NCBI GenBank assembly: GCA_963787675.1
Contig: CAWBDV010000023.1
Coordinates: 248,001 to 312,000 of the forward strand
Direction: 5' to 3'
DNA length: 64,000 nt
Source: JAJPKK01 sp963787675
Lineage (GTDB): Bacteria; Pseudomonadota; Alphaproteobacteria; Rhizobiales; Xanthobacteraceae
In this document: positions 25,900 through 34,575 of the stretch, one piece after another
Numbering within the stretch: the stretch's first letter is position 1
Layout: each line of letters begins with the position of its first letter
Made by a program: the position numbers and the translations under genes
The notes under the pieces: model-generated
The model's input: the letters and a program-made list of their open reading frames with translations, nothing else
Database searches by the model: none
What the model was told of the DNA's origin: nothing

Positions 25900-25913
25900 A
25901 ATAAAAACGAGGC

Positions 25914-26681
25914 TCACACCCCGAACTGCTCGCGCAGGATGCGCTCGTCGAGATTGTGGCCGGGGTCGAAGAGCATGTGCAGCGAGATGTTGCGGTTCAT
26001 GCACACGTCGACCTTGCGCACCGAGCGCACTTCGGCGTGGTCGGCGACGGCGGCGACCGGGCGCTTGTCGGCTTCCAGCACCTCGATGGTGACGATGGCG
26101 GTATCCGGCAGCAACGCGCCGTGCCAGCGCCGTGGGCGGAACGGGCTGATGGGCGTCAGCGCCAGCAGCGGTGCGCCGATCGGAATGATCGGACCCTGGG
26201 CGGAAAGATTGTACGCCGTCGAGCCTGCCGGCGTCGCCACCATCACGCCGTCGGCCGCTAGCTGCTCAAGGCGCTCGGTGCCGTCCACCAGGATGCGCAG
26301 CCGCGCGAGCTGGTAGGTCTCGCGGAACAGCGAGACTTCGTTGATGGCTTGCGCCTCGTGCAGCTTGCCCGCGCTGTCGATCGCCCGCATCTCGAGCGGG
26401 TGGATGACCGTCTCCTCCGCTGCGGCGAGACGTTCCCGCAGGCCGTCCTCGCGATACTCGTTCATCATGAAGCCGATAGTCCCGCGGTTCATGCCGTAGA
26501 TTGGCTTGCCGGTCGCCATGAACCTGTGCAGGGTCTGCAGCATCAAACCGTCGCCGCCGAGCGCGACGATCACGTCGGCATCCGCCGGCGCGACGCTGCC
26601 GTAGCGGAGCGTCAAGGCATCGCGCGCGGCTTCGGCCTCCGGGATCGGGCTGTTGACGAAGGCGATGCGGTCGCGGCTCAT
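25914..26681 (-). CDS. nadK: NAD kinase
   Basis: A 255-residue ATP-NAD kinase making NADP. The nucleotide motif GGDG is at residues 42-45 (VALGGDGLMLQT). GTIGFMMNEY, INEVSLFRE and the second motif TPAGSTAYN are present. The ATG at 26681 (MSRDRIAF) fits the family; an ORF extension upstream is not conserved. It is divergent from cutA with about 80 bp between them. Confidence 0.93.
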   Translation of the reverse strand: MSRDRIAFVNSPIPEAEAARDALTLRYGSVAPADADVIVALGGDGLMLQTLHRFMATGKPIYGMNRGTIGFMMNEYREDGLRERLAAAEETVIHPLEMRAIDSAGKLHEAQAINEVSLFRETYQLARLRILVDGTERLEQLAADGVMVATPAGSTAYNLSAQGPIIPIGAPLLALTPISPFRPRRWHGALLPDTAIVTIEVLEADKRPVAAVADHAEVRSVRKVDVCMNRNISLHMLFDPGHNLDERILREQFGV

Positions 26682-26763
26682 TGGCGATGGCTCATGGGGC
26701 GTTCGCGCAAGCGGCAAAAATAGTGCCGGTTCGATTGCAGAAGGCCGGCGAGGAGGCTCTCGG

Positions 26764-27096
26764 ATGGAGCGCGCGGTGTTGGTCTATACGACCTATCCTT
26801 CCCTTGTCGAGGCCGAGAATGCCGGACGTGCGCTGGTCGAGGACCGCCTCGCCGCGTGCGTCAACATCCTGCCCGGAATGGTCTCAGTCTATCGCTGGGA
26901 GGGAGCGATCGAGCGCGCTGAGGAAGTGGTGATGATCATCAAGACCCGTGCATCGCTCGCGGAAAAGGTGCGCTCAGGCGTCAAGGCGACGCACTCCTAC
27001 GATACGCCGGCCATTATGGTGCTGCCGATCGACATCGTCGACGAGCGGTATTTCGCGTGGATCCTTGCTTCGACCGAGGCCGCCGGCGAGGAGTGA
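26764..27096 (+). CDS. cutA: Divalent-cation tolerance protein CutA
   Basis: A 110-residue CutA1-type trimeric ferredoxin-fold protein. The family signatures LAACVNILPGMVSVYRWEG and the later HSYDTPAIMVLPI are complete. Its biochemical role is unclear in bacteria; copper tolerance is the historical link. The ATG at 26764 starts MERAVLVYTT, the first strand. Confidence 0.92.
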   Translation: MERAVLVYTTYPSLVEAENAGRALVEDRLAACVNILPGMVSVYRWEGAIERAEEVVMIIKTRASLAEKVRSGVKATHSYDTPAIMVLPIDIVDERYFAWILASTEAAGEE

Positions 27097-27354
27097 GTCC
27101 CGCTCCACTTTCCTGGCCCGAATCGTTCACGCCCGGTTCATCTAGGTGAACCGACCCCCACACCGCCTTTCACGCGGAGTTAAGGTTAAACCCGGCATGT
27201 TCGGCGCCAAGATCGGTCAAGAGCCGATCGAATCGATCGCTGGACGATCAGGTGGGGCTAGTCCTCGACAATCAACTGGCTGATCACCCGAGCAAACGGT
27301 CCGGGCAATAACAATGGGCACAGGCCGCCCGATAAGATCTCGAAAGGAAAAGGT

Positions 27355-27657
27355 ATGTTCCGTAAACTCGCCGTCGCCTTGGTCGCTGCAAGTGTCGGTG
27401 CTCTCCCGCTGACGGCTGTGGCCAAGACTACGACCAAGCAACCCACCCACACCGCCAGCGTGACGAAGCCGGTCAAATCGACGAAGACCGCGCACGCTAC
27501 GACCAAGTCTCATGCGGCAAAGACCTCGTCGAAGCACGTTGCGAGCAAGCACACTTCGACCAAGCATACCGCCAGCAAGACCAAGAGCGCGAACAAGCAC
27601 GTCGCAAAGCACAAGCCGACCACGAAGCCGACGTCGACCAAGCACGCCGCTCTCTAA
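27355..27657 (+). CDS. Small secreted Lys/Thr/His-rich repetitive protein
   Basis: A 100-residue protein with a signal peptide (cleavage after AVA, about residue 23). The mature part is almost entirely Lys, Thr, Ser, His and Ala in a degenerate repeat such as TSKHVASKHTSTKHTASK. It is strongly basic and likely unfolded. It might bind nucleic acid, acidic polysaccharide or metal through His; none of this is shown. The A/G-rich leader AAGGAAAAGGT supplies a ribosome site, and a terminator follows at 27696. Confidence 0.75.
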   Translation: MFRKLAVALVAASVGALPLTAVAKTTTKQPTHTASVTKPVKSTKTAHATTKSHAAKTSSKHVASKHTSTKHTASKTKSANKHVAKHKPTTKPTSTKHAAL

Positions 27658-27695
27658 GGCGATCCCCAGCGGGGGTGTTGGCGTCTGGATTGTTG

Positions 27696-27728
27696 GAAAT
27701 GGCCGGGTTCATCCCGGCCATTTCATTT
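27696..27728. terminator. Bidirectional Rho-independent terminator
   Basis: A perfect stem, GAAATGGCCGGG / CCCGGCCATTTC, with loop TTCAT is flanked by A- and T-rich ends. It serves the small basic protein gene on the + strand and can serve the convergent core-MetE gene on the - strand. Confidence 0.85.
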
Positions 27729-27762
27729 GTGACGTGCGACGAAGCCAGCGAGGCGTCGTTCC

Positions 27763-28941
27763 CTACTGCACGCGCGTCAGGGAATAGCGCGGGTCAGCGG
27801 CAAGGCACGGGGCTTCGGGGAGCCCGAGTTCCTTGCGCACGATGTTGGTGCCGAGCACCATGGAGACCATCTTGTAGTTGGCGTGGCGGCGCGCCATGCC
27901 TTCGCGGCCCATCCCGCAGTCCGACGAGATGATCAAACGCTCCGGCGGAATGTACTTCAGCGCTTCGCGGATGAGGGCGGCGATCTCGTCCGGCCGCTCC
28001 ACCTGCAAGGTGTGATGATCGATCACGCCGATCACGATCTTCTTGTCCTTGACGATGGCGCCGATCGCTTCGAGGTCGGCCGTGCCCGATGAGCAGGTCT
28101 CGAAAGTGAGAACATCGGCGTCCAGCCGATTGAGCGCTTCGAGGGTCGGACGGTAGCTCTGAACTTCGCGGAACATGCGCTGCTGGGAGGGATTGCCCCA
28201 GCAGGTGTGACACCACACCTCGGTCTTGCCGCGCAGCCCCTTCACCGTGTTGTTGAACAGCTTGATGAGATCCTCGACGTCAAGCTTGCCGAACGGCTTG
28301 CCGCGGGCCGGCACCATGTGGATCTGCGGCTCTTCCATCTGGAGCACCAGGCAGCCGGCATCCGCGAGCGCATTGAGCTCGGCATTGATCGCGTCGCTCA
28401 GCGCCCAGGTGCGTTCGACCGGATCCTTGTAGTAGTCGTCATCGCAGGCCGCGGCGAGCAACTCCGGCAGGATGGTGCCGAACTTGACCGGTCGCGCAGT
28501 CATGCGTTGCGCGACTTTCCACATCTCGGTGTATTGCAGATTGCCGGGACCCACCGGTCCGACGATGCGCGGAAAAACCCGCGCCTCCAGATAGTCGTGC
28601 AGGATATGGCCGCGCGGAAACGCGACGCCGCCGACGCGATAAATCCCGGGCTGCGCCGAAGTGGAGAAGCCCGACATATGCGTGAGCGGATAGCTCTGCC
28701 AACTCATGCCGCCGACCTGTTCGTCGTAATGGGCGTCGCCGTCGGTGACGATGTCGAGGCCGGCCGCTTCCTGCGCGCACAGATGCACGGCGACCGCATC
28801 CTCGTACTGCTCGCGATAGCGCGAGTTCACCATCGCTTCCATGAAGCTGCGGCTGCCGAGCGTTGCCGTGTACCAATGCGGACGCGGCAGCGAGCCGATG
28901 ATGGACGTCGGCAGCATGACGTTGGCGGACGCCTTGAACAT
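27763..28941 (-). CDS. Core-MetE-like methyltransferase (cobalamin-independent methionine synthase C-domain family)
   Basis: A 392-residue protein covering only the catalytic barrel of MetE. All four zinc-site residues are present in context: His245 and Cys247 (WCHTCWGN), Glu281 (TFETC) and Cys342 (SDCGMGRE). The MetE N-terminal domain is missing, as in the archaeal-type core enzymes, so the methyl donor may not be methyl-tetrahydrofolate. It lies 42 bp downstream of a TPP-dependent decarboxylase-like gene and is probably co-transcribed. A role outside methionine synthesis is possible. Confidence 0.82.
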   Translation of the reverse strand: MFKASANVMLPTSIIGSLPRPHWYTATLGSRSFMEAMVNSRYREQYEDAVAVHLCAQEAAGLDIVTDGDAHYDEQVGGMSWQSYPLTHMSGFSTSAQPGIYRVGGVAFPRGHILHDYLEARVFPRIVGPVGPGNLQYTEMWKVAQRMTARPVKFGTILPELLAAACDDDYYKDPVERTWALSDAINAELNALADAGCLVLQMEEPQIHMVPARGKPFGKLDVEDLIKLFNNTVKGLRGKTEVWCHTCWGNPSQQRMFREVQSYRPTLEALNRLDADVLTFETCSSGTADLEAIGAIVKDKKIVIGVIDHHTLQVERPDEIAALIREALKYIPPERLIISSDCGMGREGMARRHANYKMVSMVLGTNIVRKELGLPEAPCLAADPRYSLTRVQ

Positions 28942-28983
28942 GTGGTGGTGCTCCCCGGTGACGGCACAAAACCGTCGGGGAGG

Positions 28984-30651
28984 CTACATTGGCTTGAAGG
29001 CGCGGTCGAGTTCGACGTCGATCAGCATCGCGGTGTTGTCCTTCAAGGCTTTGCTGATGAGGTCGGTCGCCTCATGCACCGTCTTCGCACGCTCGGCGGC
29101 GACACCGAGCGAACGCGACAGCCCGACGAAATCGATCGTCGGATCGACGAGTTCCATGCCGACATAGGTGTCGACCTGTTCGGCAAGGCCGCGGAACGCG
29201 TGCAGGCGCTGCTTGAGGATCCGGTAGGAGGTGTTGTTGAGGATCACGAAAACCACCGGAATGCGGTAGTGGGCCGCCGTCCACAGGGCTTGCACGGTAT
29301 ACATCGCGCTGCCGTCGCCGATCAGACCGACGACCGGCCGATCAGGCAGCGCGAGCTTGACGCCGATCGCCGCGGGCAGGCCCCAGCCGATGCCGCCGCC
29401 GCGGAGACCGAAATAGCTTTGCGGATCGTCGCTGCGGATGAGCTGACGAATGCCGGGCGCCGAGGACAGCACTTCCTCGATGACGACGGCATCCTTCGGC
29501 AGAATTTCGCCGATGGCGTGCAGCAGTGCGAGCGGCAGCACCGGCGTTACCTCCGCGAGCGAGCGTGCTTTGGCCCTGAGCGCCTCACGTTCCGCCAGTG
29601 CGGCCTCGCTGGCCCGCGCCAGCCGCTCGCGGGCGGCGCCGCGGGCGGCGCTCGACATGCGCTCGTGCACCATCGCGGTCAATTCGGGGAGCGTGCTTTT
29701 CGGATCGCCAAGGATCGCGGCCGCCGGCGGATAGTTCTTGCCGATCTCCCACGGGTCGGTGTCGATGTGGACGATCGCCATTCCAGGCGGCATCGGATCG
29801 ACGTCCGACGGCAGCGAGAGCGTGAACAAGTCGGCGCCGACCGAAAGCAGTGCGTCGTATTCTTCGAGTATTTTCCGCACCGCCGGCGCAGTGCGGACCG
29901 GGTTGCCGCGAAACAGCGGATGCGAGCTTGGAAACGACGCGGTGTTCGGCACGAACTCGGTGTAGACCGGCGCGCCGAGGAGTTCGGCAAGCTCGACCAG
30001 TTCTGCATGCGCGCGGCTTTGCGCCACCGCATCGCCTGCCATGATGACCGGCCGCTTGGCGGCCGCGAGAACGTCGGCGGCGGCGGCAATGGCGGCGACA
30101 TCGCCGCGCACGCGCGGCGCTACCCGCGTCGGCCGCATGAGATCAAGGTCGGCCTCGGCCTTGAGAATGTCGCCCGGCAGCGACAAGAACACTGGCCCGC
30201 TCGGCGGCGCGAGCGCGGTCTTGGCGGCGCGATGGACGAGGCGCGGCAGATCGGCGACGCGATGGACCTCCGCGGCCCATTTGACGAAGGGCCTCGCCAA
30301 ACTGACGAGATCGGCCGAGAGCACCGGCTCGGTGACGAGATAGTCGAGATCCTGCTGACCGGCGGTGATGAACACCGGCGACGCCGCCTTCTGGGCGTCA
30401 TAGAGCATGCCCATGGCATTGCCGAGGCCGGGCGCGACGTGAAGATTCAGCACCGCCAATTTGCCGGAGGCCTGCGCGTAGCCGTCGGCCATGGCCATCA
30501 GCGCTGCTTCTTGGAGCCCGAGGATGTAGCGGATGTCGTGCTCGACCGCGAACGCATCCATCAGCGGCAGCTCGGTGGTGCCGGGATTGCCGAACACCAT
30601 CTCGACGCCTTCCTGTTTCAAGAGATCGAGGAAGGCGCGCTTTCCGGACAT
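28984..30651 (-). CDS. TPP-dependent enzyme, acetolactate synthase / benzoylformate decarboxylase-like
   Basis: A 555-residue full-length three-domain TPP enzyme. It starts MSGKRAFLDLLKQEGVEMVF; the cofactor-activating Glu48 lies in LGLQEAALMAMADGYAQ. The TPP motif begins GDGSAMYTVQALWTAAHY and ends with Asn-Asn about residue 460. GNPGTTELP replaces the active-site GNPGS-ELP of benzoylformate decarboxylase. The reaction could be 2-oxo acid decarboxylation or a carboligation. It precedes the core-MetE-like gene. No acetolactate synthase small subunit lies nearby, which argues against branched-chain synthesis. Confidence 0.83.
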   Translation of the reverse strand: MSGKRAFLDLLKQEGVEMVFGNPGTTELPLMDAFAVEHDIRYILGLQEAALMAMADGYAQASGKLAVLNLHVAPGLGNAMGMLYDAQKAASPVFITAGQQDLDYLVTEPVLSADLVSLARPFVKWAAEVHRVADLPRLVHRAAKTALAPPSGPVFLSLPGDILKAEADLDLMRPTRVAPRVRGDVAAIAAAADVLAAAKRPVIMAGDAVAQSRAHAELVELAELLGAPVYTEFVPNTASFPSSHPLFRGNPVRTAPAVRKILEEYDALLSVGADLFTLSLPSDVDPMPPGMAIVHIDTDPWEIGKNYPPAAAILGDPKSTLPELTAMVHERMSSAARGAARERLARASEAALAEREALRAKARSLAEVTPVLPLALLHAIGEILPKDAVVIEEVLSSAPGIRQLIRSDDPQSYFGLRGGGIGWGLPAAIGVKLALPDRPVVGLIGDGSAMYTVQALWTAAHYRIPVVFVILNNTSYRILKQRLHAFRGLAEQVDTYVGMELVDPTIDFVGLSRSLGVAAERAKTVHEATDLISKALKDNTAMLIDVELDRAFKPM

Positions 30652-30885
30652 CACGGGCAAGATGGGTCTCCACCGCAAGAGGCGTCAGGTGAATGCGAAT
30701 GATACCGACGGCGGCCGCAAGATATCCCCCGCATAGGCACAAATGAAGCGATCTGATATGAAGAAATCCTTGAGATTGTTAATCGCGTAGACACGCCGCG
30801 AGAGTTGGCTGCTTTGACTGCGAGGATCGCCGGCACGGTGATTTCGACGAGGCGCGTGAAGACCGCAAAAGCGATTGCCGGAATT

Positions 30886-32226
30886 ATGGCGAACACCGCG
30901 GTTGCTGGCGCCGCTGTGGTGTTGATGCTGTTTGCTTCCCCTTCTCTCGCGCAGCAGCCCCGCGCTGTTGCCGCCTGCGCCAACGCGAACGGCCGCTACC
31001 CCGTCGACCTCGCCATCAAAGGCTGCACCCTCATCATCGAGGCCGGACGCGAGTCGCCGAAAAGCCTTGCGGTCGCGCGCAACAACCGCGGCCTCGCCTA
31101 TGCGGAGAAGGGCGACTTCGACCACGCGATCGCGGACTATACCGAGGCGATCCGGCTCGATCCGGCGCTTGCGCTGCCCTACGCAAATCGCGGTCTCATC
31201 TATGCGGACAAGGGCGACATCCGCCGCGCGGTGCTCGATTTCGCGGAGGCGATCCGCATCGATCCCCAATTCGCGCTCGCCTATGCCGCGCGCGGCAACC
31301 TCTATTTCGAGAACAAGGACTATGACCGCGCGGTGACCGACTATTCGGAGGCGATCAAGCTCGATCCGAAGCTTGCCATCGCCTACCACAACCGTGGCCT
31401 TGCCTTTCGCGCCGACGGCTCGCTCGATCGCGCAATCGCGGACTTTTCCGAGGCCATCCGGCTCGACCCCGAATATCGCGATGCTTATCAGAGCCGCGGG
31501 CTCGCCTACGTGAGCAAAGGCGATCTCGACAAGGCGATTGCCGATTACGGCGAGGCGATCCGCATCGACCCGAAGTTCGTGAATGCGTTCGGGAGTCGCG
31601 GCACCCTCTACGAATTGAAGCGCAACTACACGGCGGCCCTCGCCGATCTCGACAAGGCGATTGCGCTCAAGCCCTCCGACGCGGAGAGCCGCAATTTGCG
31701 CGGGCACATTCGCTACGCCATGGGCGATCTCGACCGCGCCATTGCCGACTTCAGCGAAGCGGTCCGGCTCGATCCGATGCTGGCGGCAGCGTGGATGAAC
31801 CGCGGCCTCGCCTATGAAGGCAAGGGCGAATACGCGCGCGCGGTGCCGGATTTCGACGAGACCGCACGGCTTGCGCCGGGCGATATCAACGCGTGGAACT
31901 CGCGCTGTTGGGCGCGCGCGGTCGCCGGCGTGCAACTTCAACAGGCGGTCGCTGACTGCAACGAGGCGCTCAAGCTCTCGCCCGACAATGCGGACGCGAT
32001 CGACAGCCGCGGCTTCGTCCATCTCAAGCTCGGCGACTTCGATCACGCCATCGAGGATTACGACGCAGCGCTGCAGATCAATTCGCAGCTGGCTAGCTCG
32101 CTCTACGGTCGCGGTATCGCGCGGGGCCGCAAAGGCGACGCGGACGGCGCGAAGGCCGACATCGCCGCCGCGCGCGCGCTGCGCGGCTCGATCGCCGACG
32201 AGTTTGCTTCGTATGGGATTAAGTAG
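30886..32226 (+). CDS. Secreted TPR-repeat protein
   Basis: A 446-residue periplasmic protein with a signal peptide (cleavage after SLA) and eleven consecutive 34-residue TPR units, mostly of the form RGLAYAEKGDFDHAIADYTE followed by AIRLDP. The repeats make a superhelical scaffold for protein contacts; no enzymatic domain is seen. ATG 30886 is chosen because it puts the hydrophobic signal core at the N-terminus; a TTG at 30805 would add 27 basic residues. Its TAG overlaps a GTG that opens the next frame. Confidence 0.83.
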   Translation: MANTAVAGAAVVLMLFASPSLAQQPRAVAACANANGRYPVDLAIKGCTLIIEAGRESPKSLAVARNNRGLAYAEKGDFDHAIADYTEAIRLDPALALPYANRGLIYADKGDIRRAVLDFAEAIRIDPQFALAYAARGNLYFENKDYDRAVTDYSEAIKLDPKLAIAYHNRGLAFRADGSLDRAIADFSEAIRLDPEYRDAYQSRGLAYVSKGDLDKAIADYGEAIRIDPKFVNAFGSRGTLYELKRNYTAALADLDKAIALKPSDAESRNLRGHIRYAMGDLDRAIADFSEAVRLDPMLAAAWMNRGLAYEGKGEYARAVPDFDETARLAPGDINAWNSRCWARAVAGVQLQQAVADCNEALKLSPDNADAIDSRGFVHLKLGDFDHAIEDYDAALQINSQLASSLYGRGIARGRKGDADGAKADIAAARALRGSIADEFASYGIK

Positions 32227-33344
32227 TGCGACGTTCGACTATCCGCGGAGGTCATTCCGGGGGCCGAGCGCAGCTCGGCAGCCCGGAATCCATAACCCCT
32301 GCTGCGGAGTATGGATTCCGGGCTCGCCTCCGCTTCGCTACTGCGCCCCGGAATGACGGCTTTCGAATCATTAAGCCGGCGCTGATCAGTGTGTTCGCCA
32401 TCGCTGCACTCGTGCTAGTGGTGCTGTCACCTCTCGCTGTGGCCGCGCAGGAGTGGCCGACGAAGCCGGTCAAGATCGTTGCCGCCTTCACGCCGGGCGG
32501 GGCGGCTGACCTTTATGCGCGCCTGCTGGCAAACGAGCTCACTGCGGCACTCGGGCAGCAGTTTTATGTGGAGAACCGGCCCGGCTCGAGTGGCGCCATT
32601 GGCTCGGCCATCGTCGCGCGGGCCGAGCCCGACGGTTATACGCTGCTGATTGGCGGCGCCGGGCCGATGTTCACCGGTCCCGCCGTCAATCCGAACGTCG
32701 GCTACGATCCGCTGCGCGATTTCACCCACATCGCGATGATCGCGGGCGACGGCTACGTGATCACGGCGAGCCCCGGTTCCGGGATCAAGACATTCGCCGA
32801 CATGGTGGGCGCAGCGCATCAGCGTCCGCTGACAACCGGCTCGCCGGGCGCGGGTTCACTTGCGCACCTCATCATTGAAGAGCTGAGACGAGACCTGAAG
32901 ATCGATCTCCAGCATGTTCCCTACCGCAGCGCCGCCGATACGCTCACGAGCGTGATGGGCAACCATGTCGATCTTTCGATCCAGTCCTTCAGCTCGGTCG
33001 GCGCGATGCTTCGCGATCATCGCATTGCTGCAATCGCCGTGACCGACCGGATGCGTGTAGCGGCGTTTCCCGACGTGCCCTCGCTCGGCGAACTTGGCCA
33101 TCCCGACATCGGCGGTGTGGCATGGTTCTGGCTCGCGGCGCCGGCCCACCTGCCGCCCGCAATCGTGGCAAAGCTCAACGGGCAGGTGCGCCGTATCGTC
33201 GCGCTGCCGAACATCGCCCGGCGTTTCGAGGCCGATGCGCTGCTGACCAAGGATTTCGATCCTGCCGCACTCAATCAATTCGTCATCGACCAGGTTGCAA
33301 AGTGGGGTACACTCGCCCGCGGTATCGGATTGACGGTCCAATGA
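32226..33344 (+). CDS. Bug/TctC-family solute-binding protein, start within a repeat uncertain
   Basis: The mature protein begins QEWPTKPVKIVAAFTPGGAA and is a typical Bug-type periplasmic carboxylate-binding protein (ENRPGSSGAIGSAIVARAEP, GYDPLRDFTHIAMI). The signal core ALISVFAIAALVLVVL is preceded by the basic residues RIIK. The only in-frame starts are GTG 32226, which overlaps the previous stop (TAGTG) and translates through a palindromic repeat, and GTG 32391, which gives a signal peptide with no positive charge. The repeat may have replaced the original start. No TctAB genes are adjacent. Confidence 0.8.
   Translation: MRRSTIRGGHSGGRAQLGSPESITPAAEYGFRARLRFATAPRNDGFRIIKPALISVFAIAALVLVVLSPLAVAAQEWPTKPVKIVAAFTPGGAADLYARLLANELTAALGQQFYVENRPGSSGAIGSAIVARAEPDGYTLLIGGAGPMFTGPAVNPNVGYDPLRDFTHIAMIAGDGYVITASPGSGIKTFADMVGAAHQRPLTTGSPGAGSLAHLIIEELRRDLKIDLQHVPYRSAADTLTSVMGNHVDLSIQSFSSVGAMLRDHRIAAIAVTDRMRVAAFPDVPSLGELGHPDIGGVAWFWLAAPAHLPPAIVAKLNGQVRRIVALPNIARRFEADALLTKDFDPAALNQFVIDQVAKWGTLARGIGLTVQ
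32253..32357. repeat. Palindromic repeat, family D (CATTCCGGGG arms), inside a reading frame
   Basis: The left arm is GTCATTCCGGGGGCCGAGCG and the right arm ends GCCCCGGAATGAC; an inner palindrome (GGAATCCATA / TATGGATTCC) lies between. It sits between the TPR gene and the mature part of the Bug protein gene and stays open in the Bug frame. Confidence 0.85.
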
Positions 33345-33377
33345 TCGCCGCATGTGTTCCCAAGTGGAGGGGATCTC

Positions 33378-34385
33378 ATGAAGGGCCCTGCGTTGACGCC
33401 GGATCGCAAGCGATCGCGCCCCAGAAACTCACGGTCGCGGTCGTTGCTGCTTTCCGTGACATGCCTTGCAACGACGATTTTTGCTGCCCCGCAGTCGCCC
33501 GCCGCCGAGTGGCCGGCGCGGCCCATCCATATCGTTGCTCCATTCGGACCGGCCGGTGCCGCCGATAAGTTCGCGCGCGTGCTGGCCGATTATCTGCCCG
33601 AGACGCTCAAGCAGCCGGTCGTGGTCGAAAACCGCGGTGGCGGCGGCGGTATTGTCGGTTCGGCCCTCGTCGCGCGCGCTGAGCCTGATGGCTACACGCT
33701 CCTCATCTCCTCGCTCGCATCCCAGGCGATCGCGCCCGCGCTGAACCCGAACCCGGGTTTCGATTCGCTGCGCGACTTCACCCACATCGCCTATTTCGGC
33801 GGCCCTCCGATCGGTTGGGTCGTGACGCCATCGAGCGATCTCTACAGCGTCAACGATGTCATCGCCACAGCGCGCGCGGGCAATCTGCCGGGCTATGCGT
33901 CGTCAGGCATCGGGACTCTCGGCCACCTCGTCGCGGAGGCTGTGATTCAGCAGAGCGGCGTCGCGATGAGTCACATCCCTTACAACACGGCGGCGCTCCA
34001 GGACATCCTCGCCGGCCACGTGACTCTCGCATCCTACGCCTGGAGTTCGGTCACAGGCCAGGTCGAGGCCGGCAAGCTTCGCGCCATCGCGTTGTCGACG
34101 GCAACCCGTCAACCCGACTTCCCCGACGTGCCGACGTTTCGGGAGCAAGGCTTCAACATCGTCGCCAGCACATGGTTTGCGCTGTCAGGTCCCGCGGGAC
34201 TGCCGAAGGACATCGTCAACCGCCTCAATCGCGAGGTGTATCGGATCATGAACCTGCCGGAAGTCCGCCAGCGCTTTGCCCAGGACGCCATCGAGTTCAA
34301 GACGATGACGCCCGACGAACTGACGAAGTTGTTCGAAATCGAAATCGCCCGCTGGACCCCGGTGGTCCGCATGCGACGCGGCTGA
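33378..34385 (+). CDS. Bug/TctC-family solute-binding protein
   Basis: A 335-residue periplasmic binding protein, 33 bp downstream of another Bug gene. The N-terminus is long and Arg-rich before the hydrophobic core (SLLLSVTCLATTIFAA), and the mature start is EWPARPIHIVAPFGPAGAAD. ENRGGGGGIVGSALVARAEP and FDSLRDFTHIAYF follow the family. A GGAGGGG site precedes the ATG at 33378. The two tandem Bug proteins are distinct paralogues and probably bind different carboxylates. Confidence 0.88.
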   Translation: MKGPALTPDRKRSRPRNSRSRSLLLSVTCLATTIFAAPQSPAAEWPARPIHIVAPFGPAGAADKFARVLADYLPETLKQPVVVENRGGGGGIVGSALVARAEPDGYTLLISSLASQAIAPALNPNPGFDSLRDFTHIAYFGGPPIGWVVTPSSDLYSVNDVIATARAGNLPGYASSGIGTLGHLVAEAVIQQSGVAMSHIPYNTAALQDILAGHVTLASYAWSSVTGQVEAGKLRAIALSTATRQPDFPDVPTFREQGFNIVASTWFALSGPAGLPKDIVNRLNREVYRIMNLPEVRQRFAQDAIEFKTMTPDELTKLFEIEIARWTPVVRMRRG

Positions 34386-34575
34386 GAAGGGGGCCACTGC
34401 CCGTCGTTGCCCAGCTTTGCATTTTCAGCGCCGCCGCTCGATAATAATGAAAAGGGCCGGGGGAAGCCTGCATAGTCATAACAGTAGGTACTGCCGCGCA
34501 GTGGCCCTCGTCCGAGACGCGCAATTGGCGCTTCTTGGAGTGAGGGTTGGAATGCACATGCCTTAAGGAGGAAAC

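Noticed and set aside
28207..30702. An uninterrupted 831-codon open frame on the + strand, antisense to the core-MetE and TPP-enzyme genes
   Set aside because: Its translation is Arg/His/Asp-rich with no recognisable domain, while both - strand genes carry complete catalytic motifs. Long antisense frames are expected in GC-rich coding DNA.
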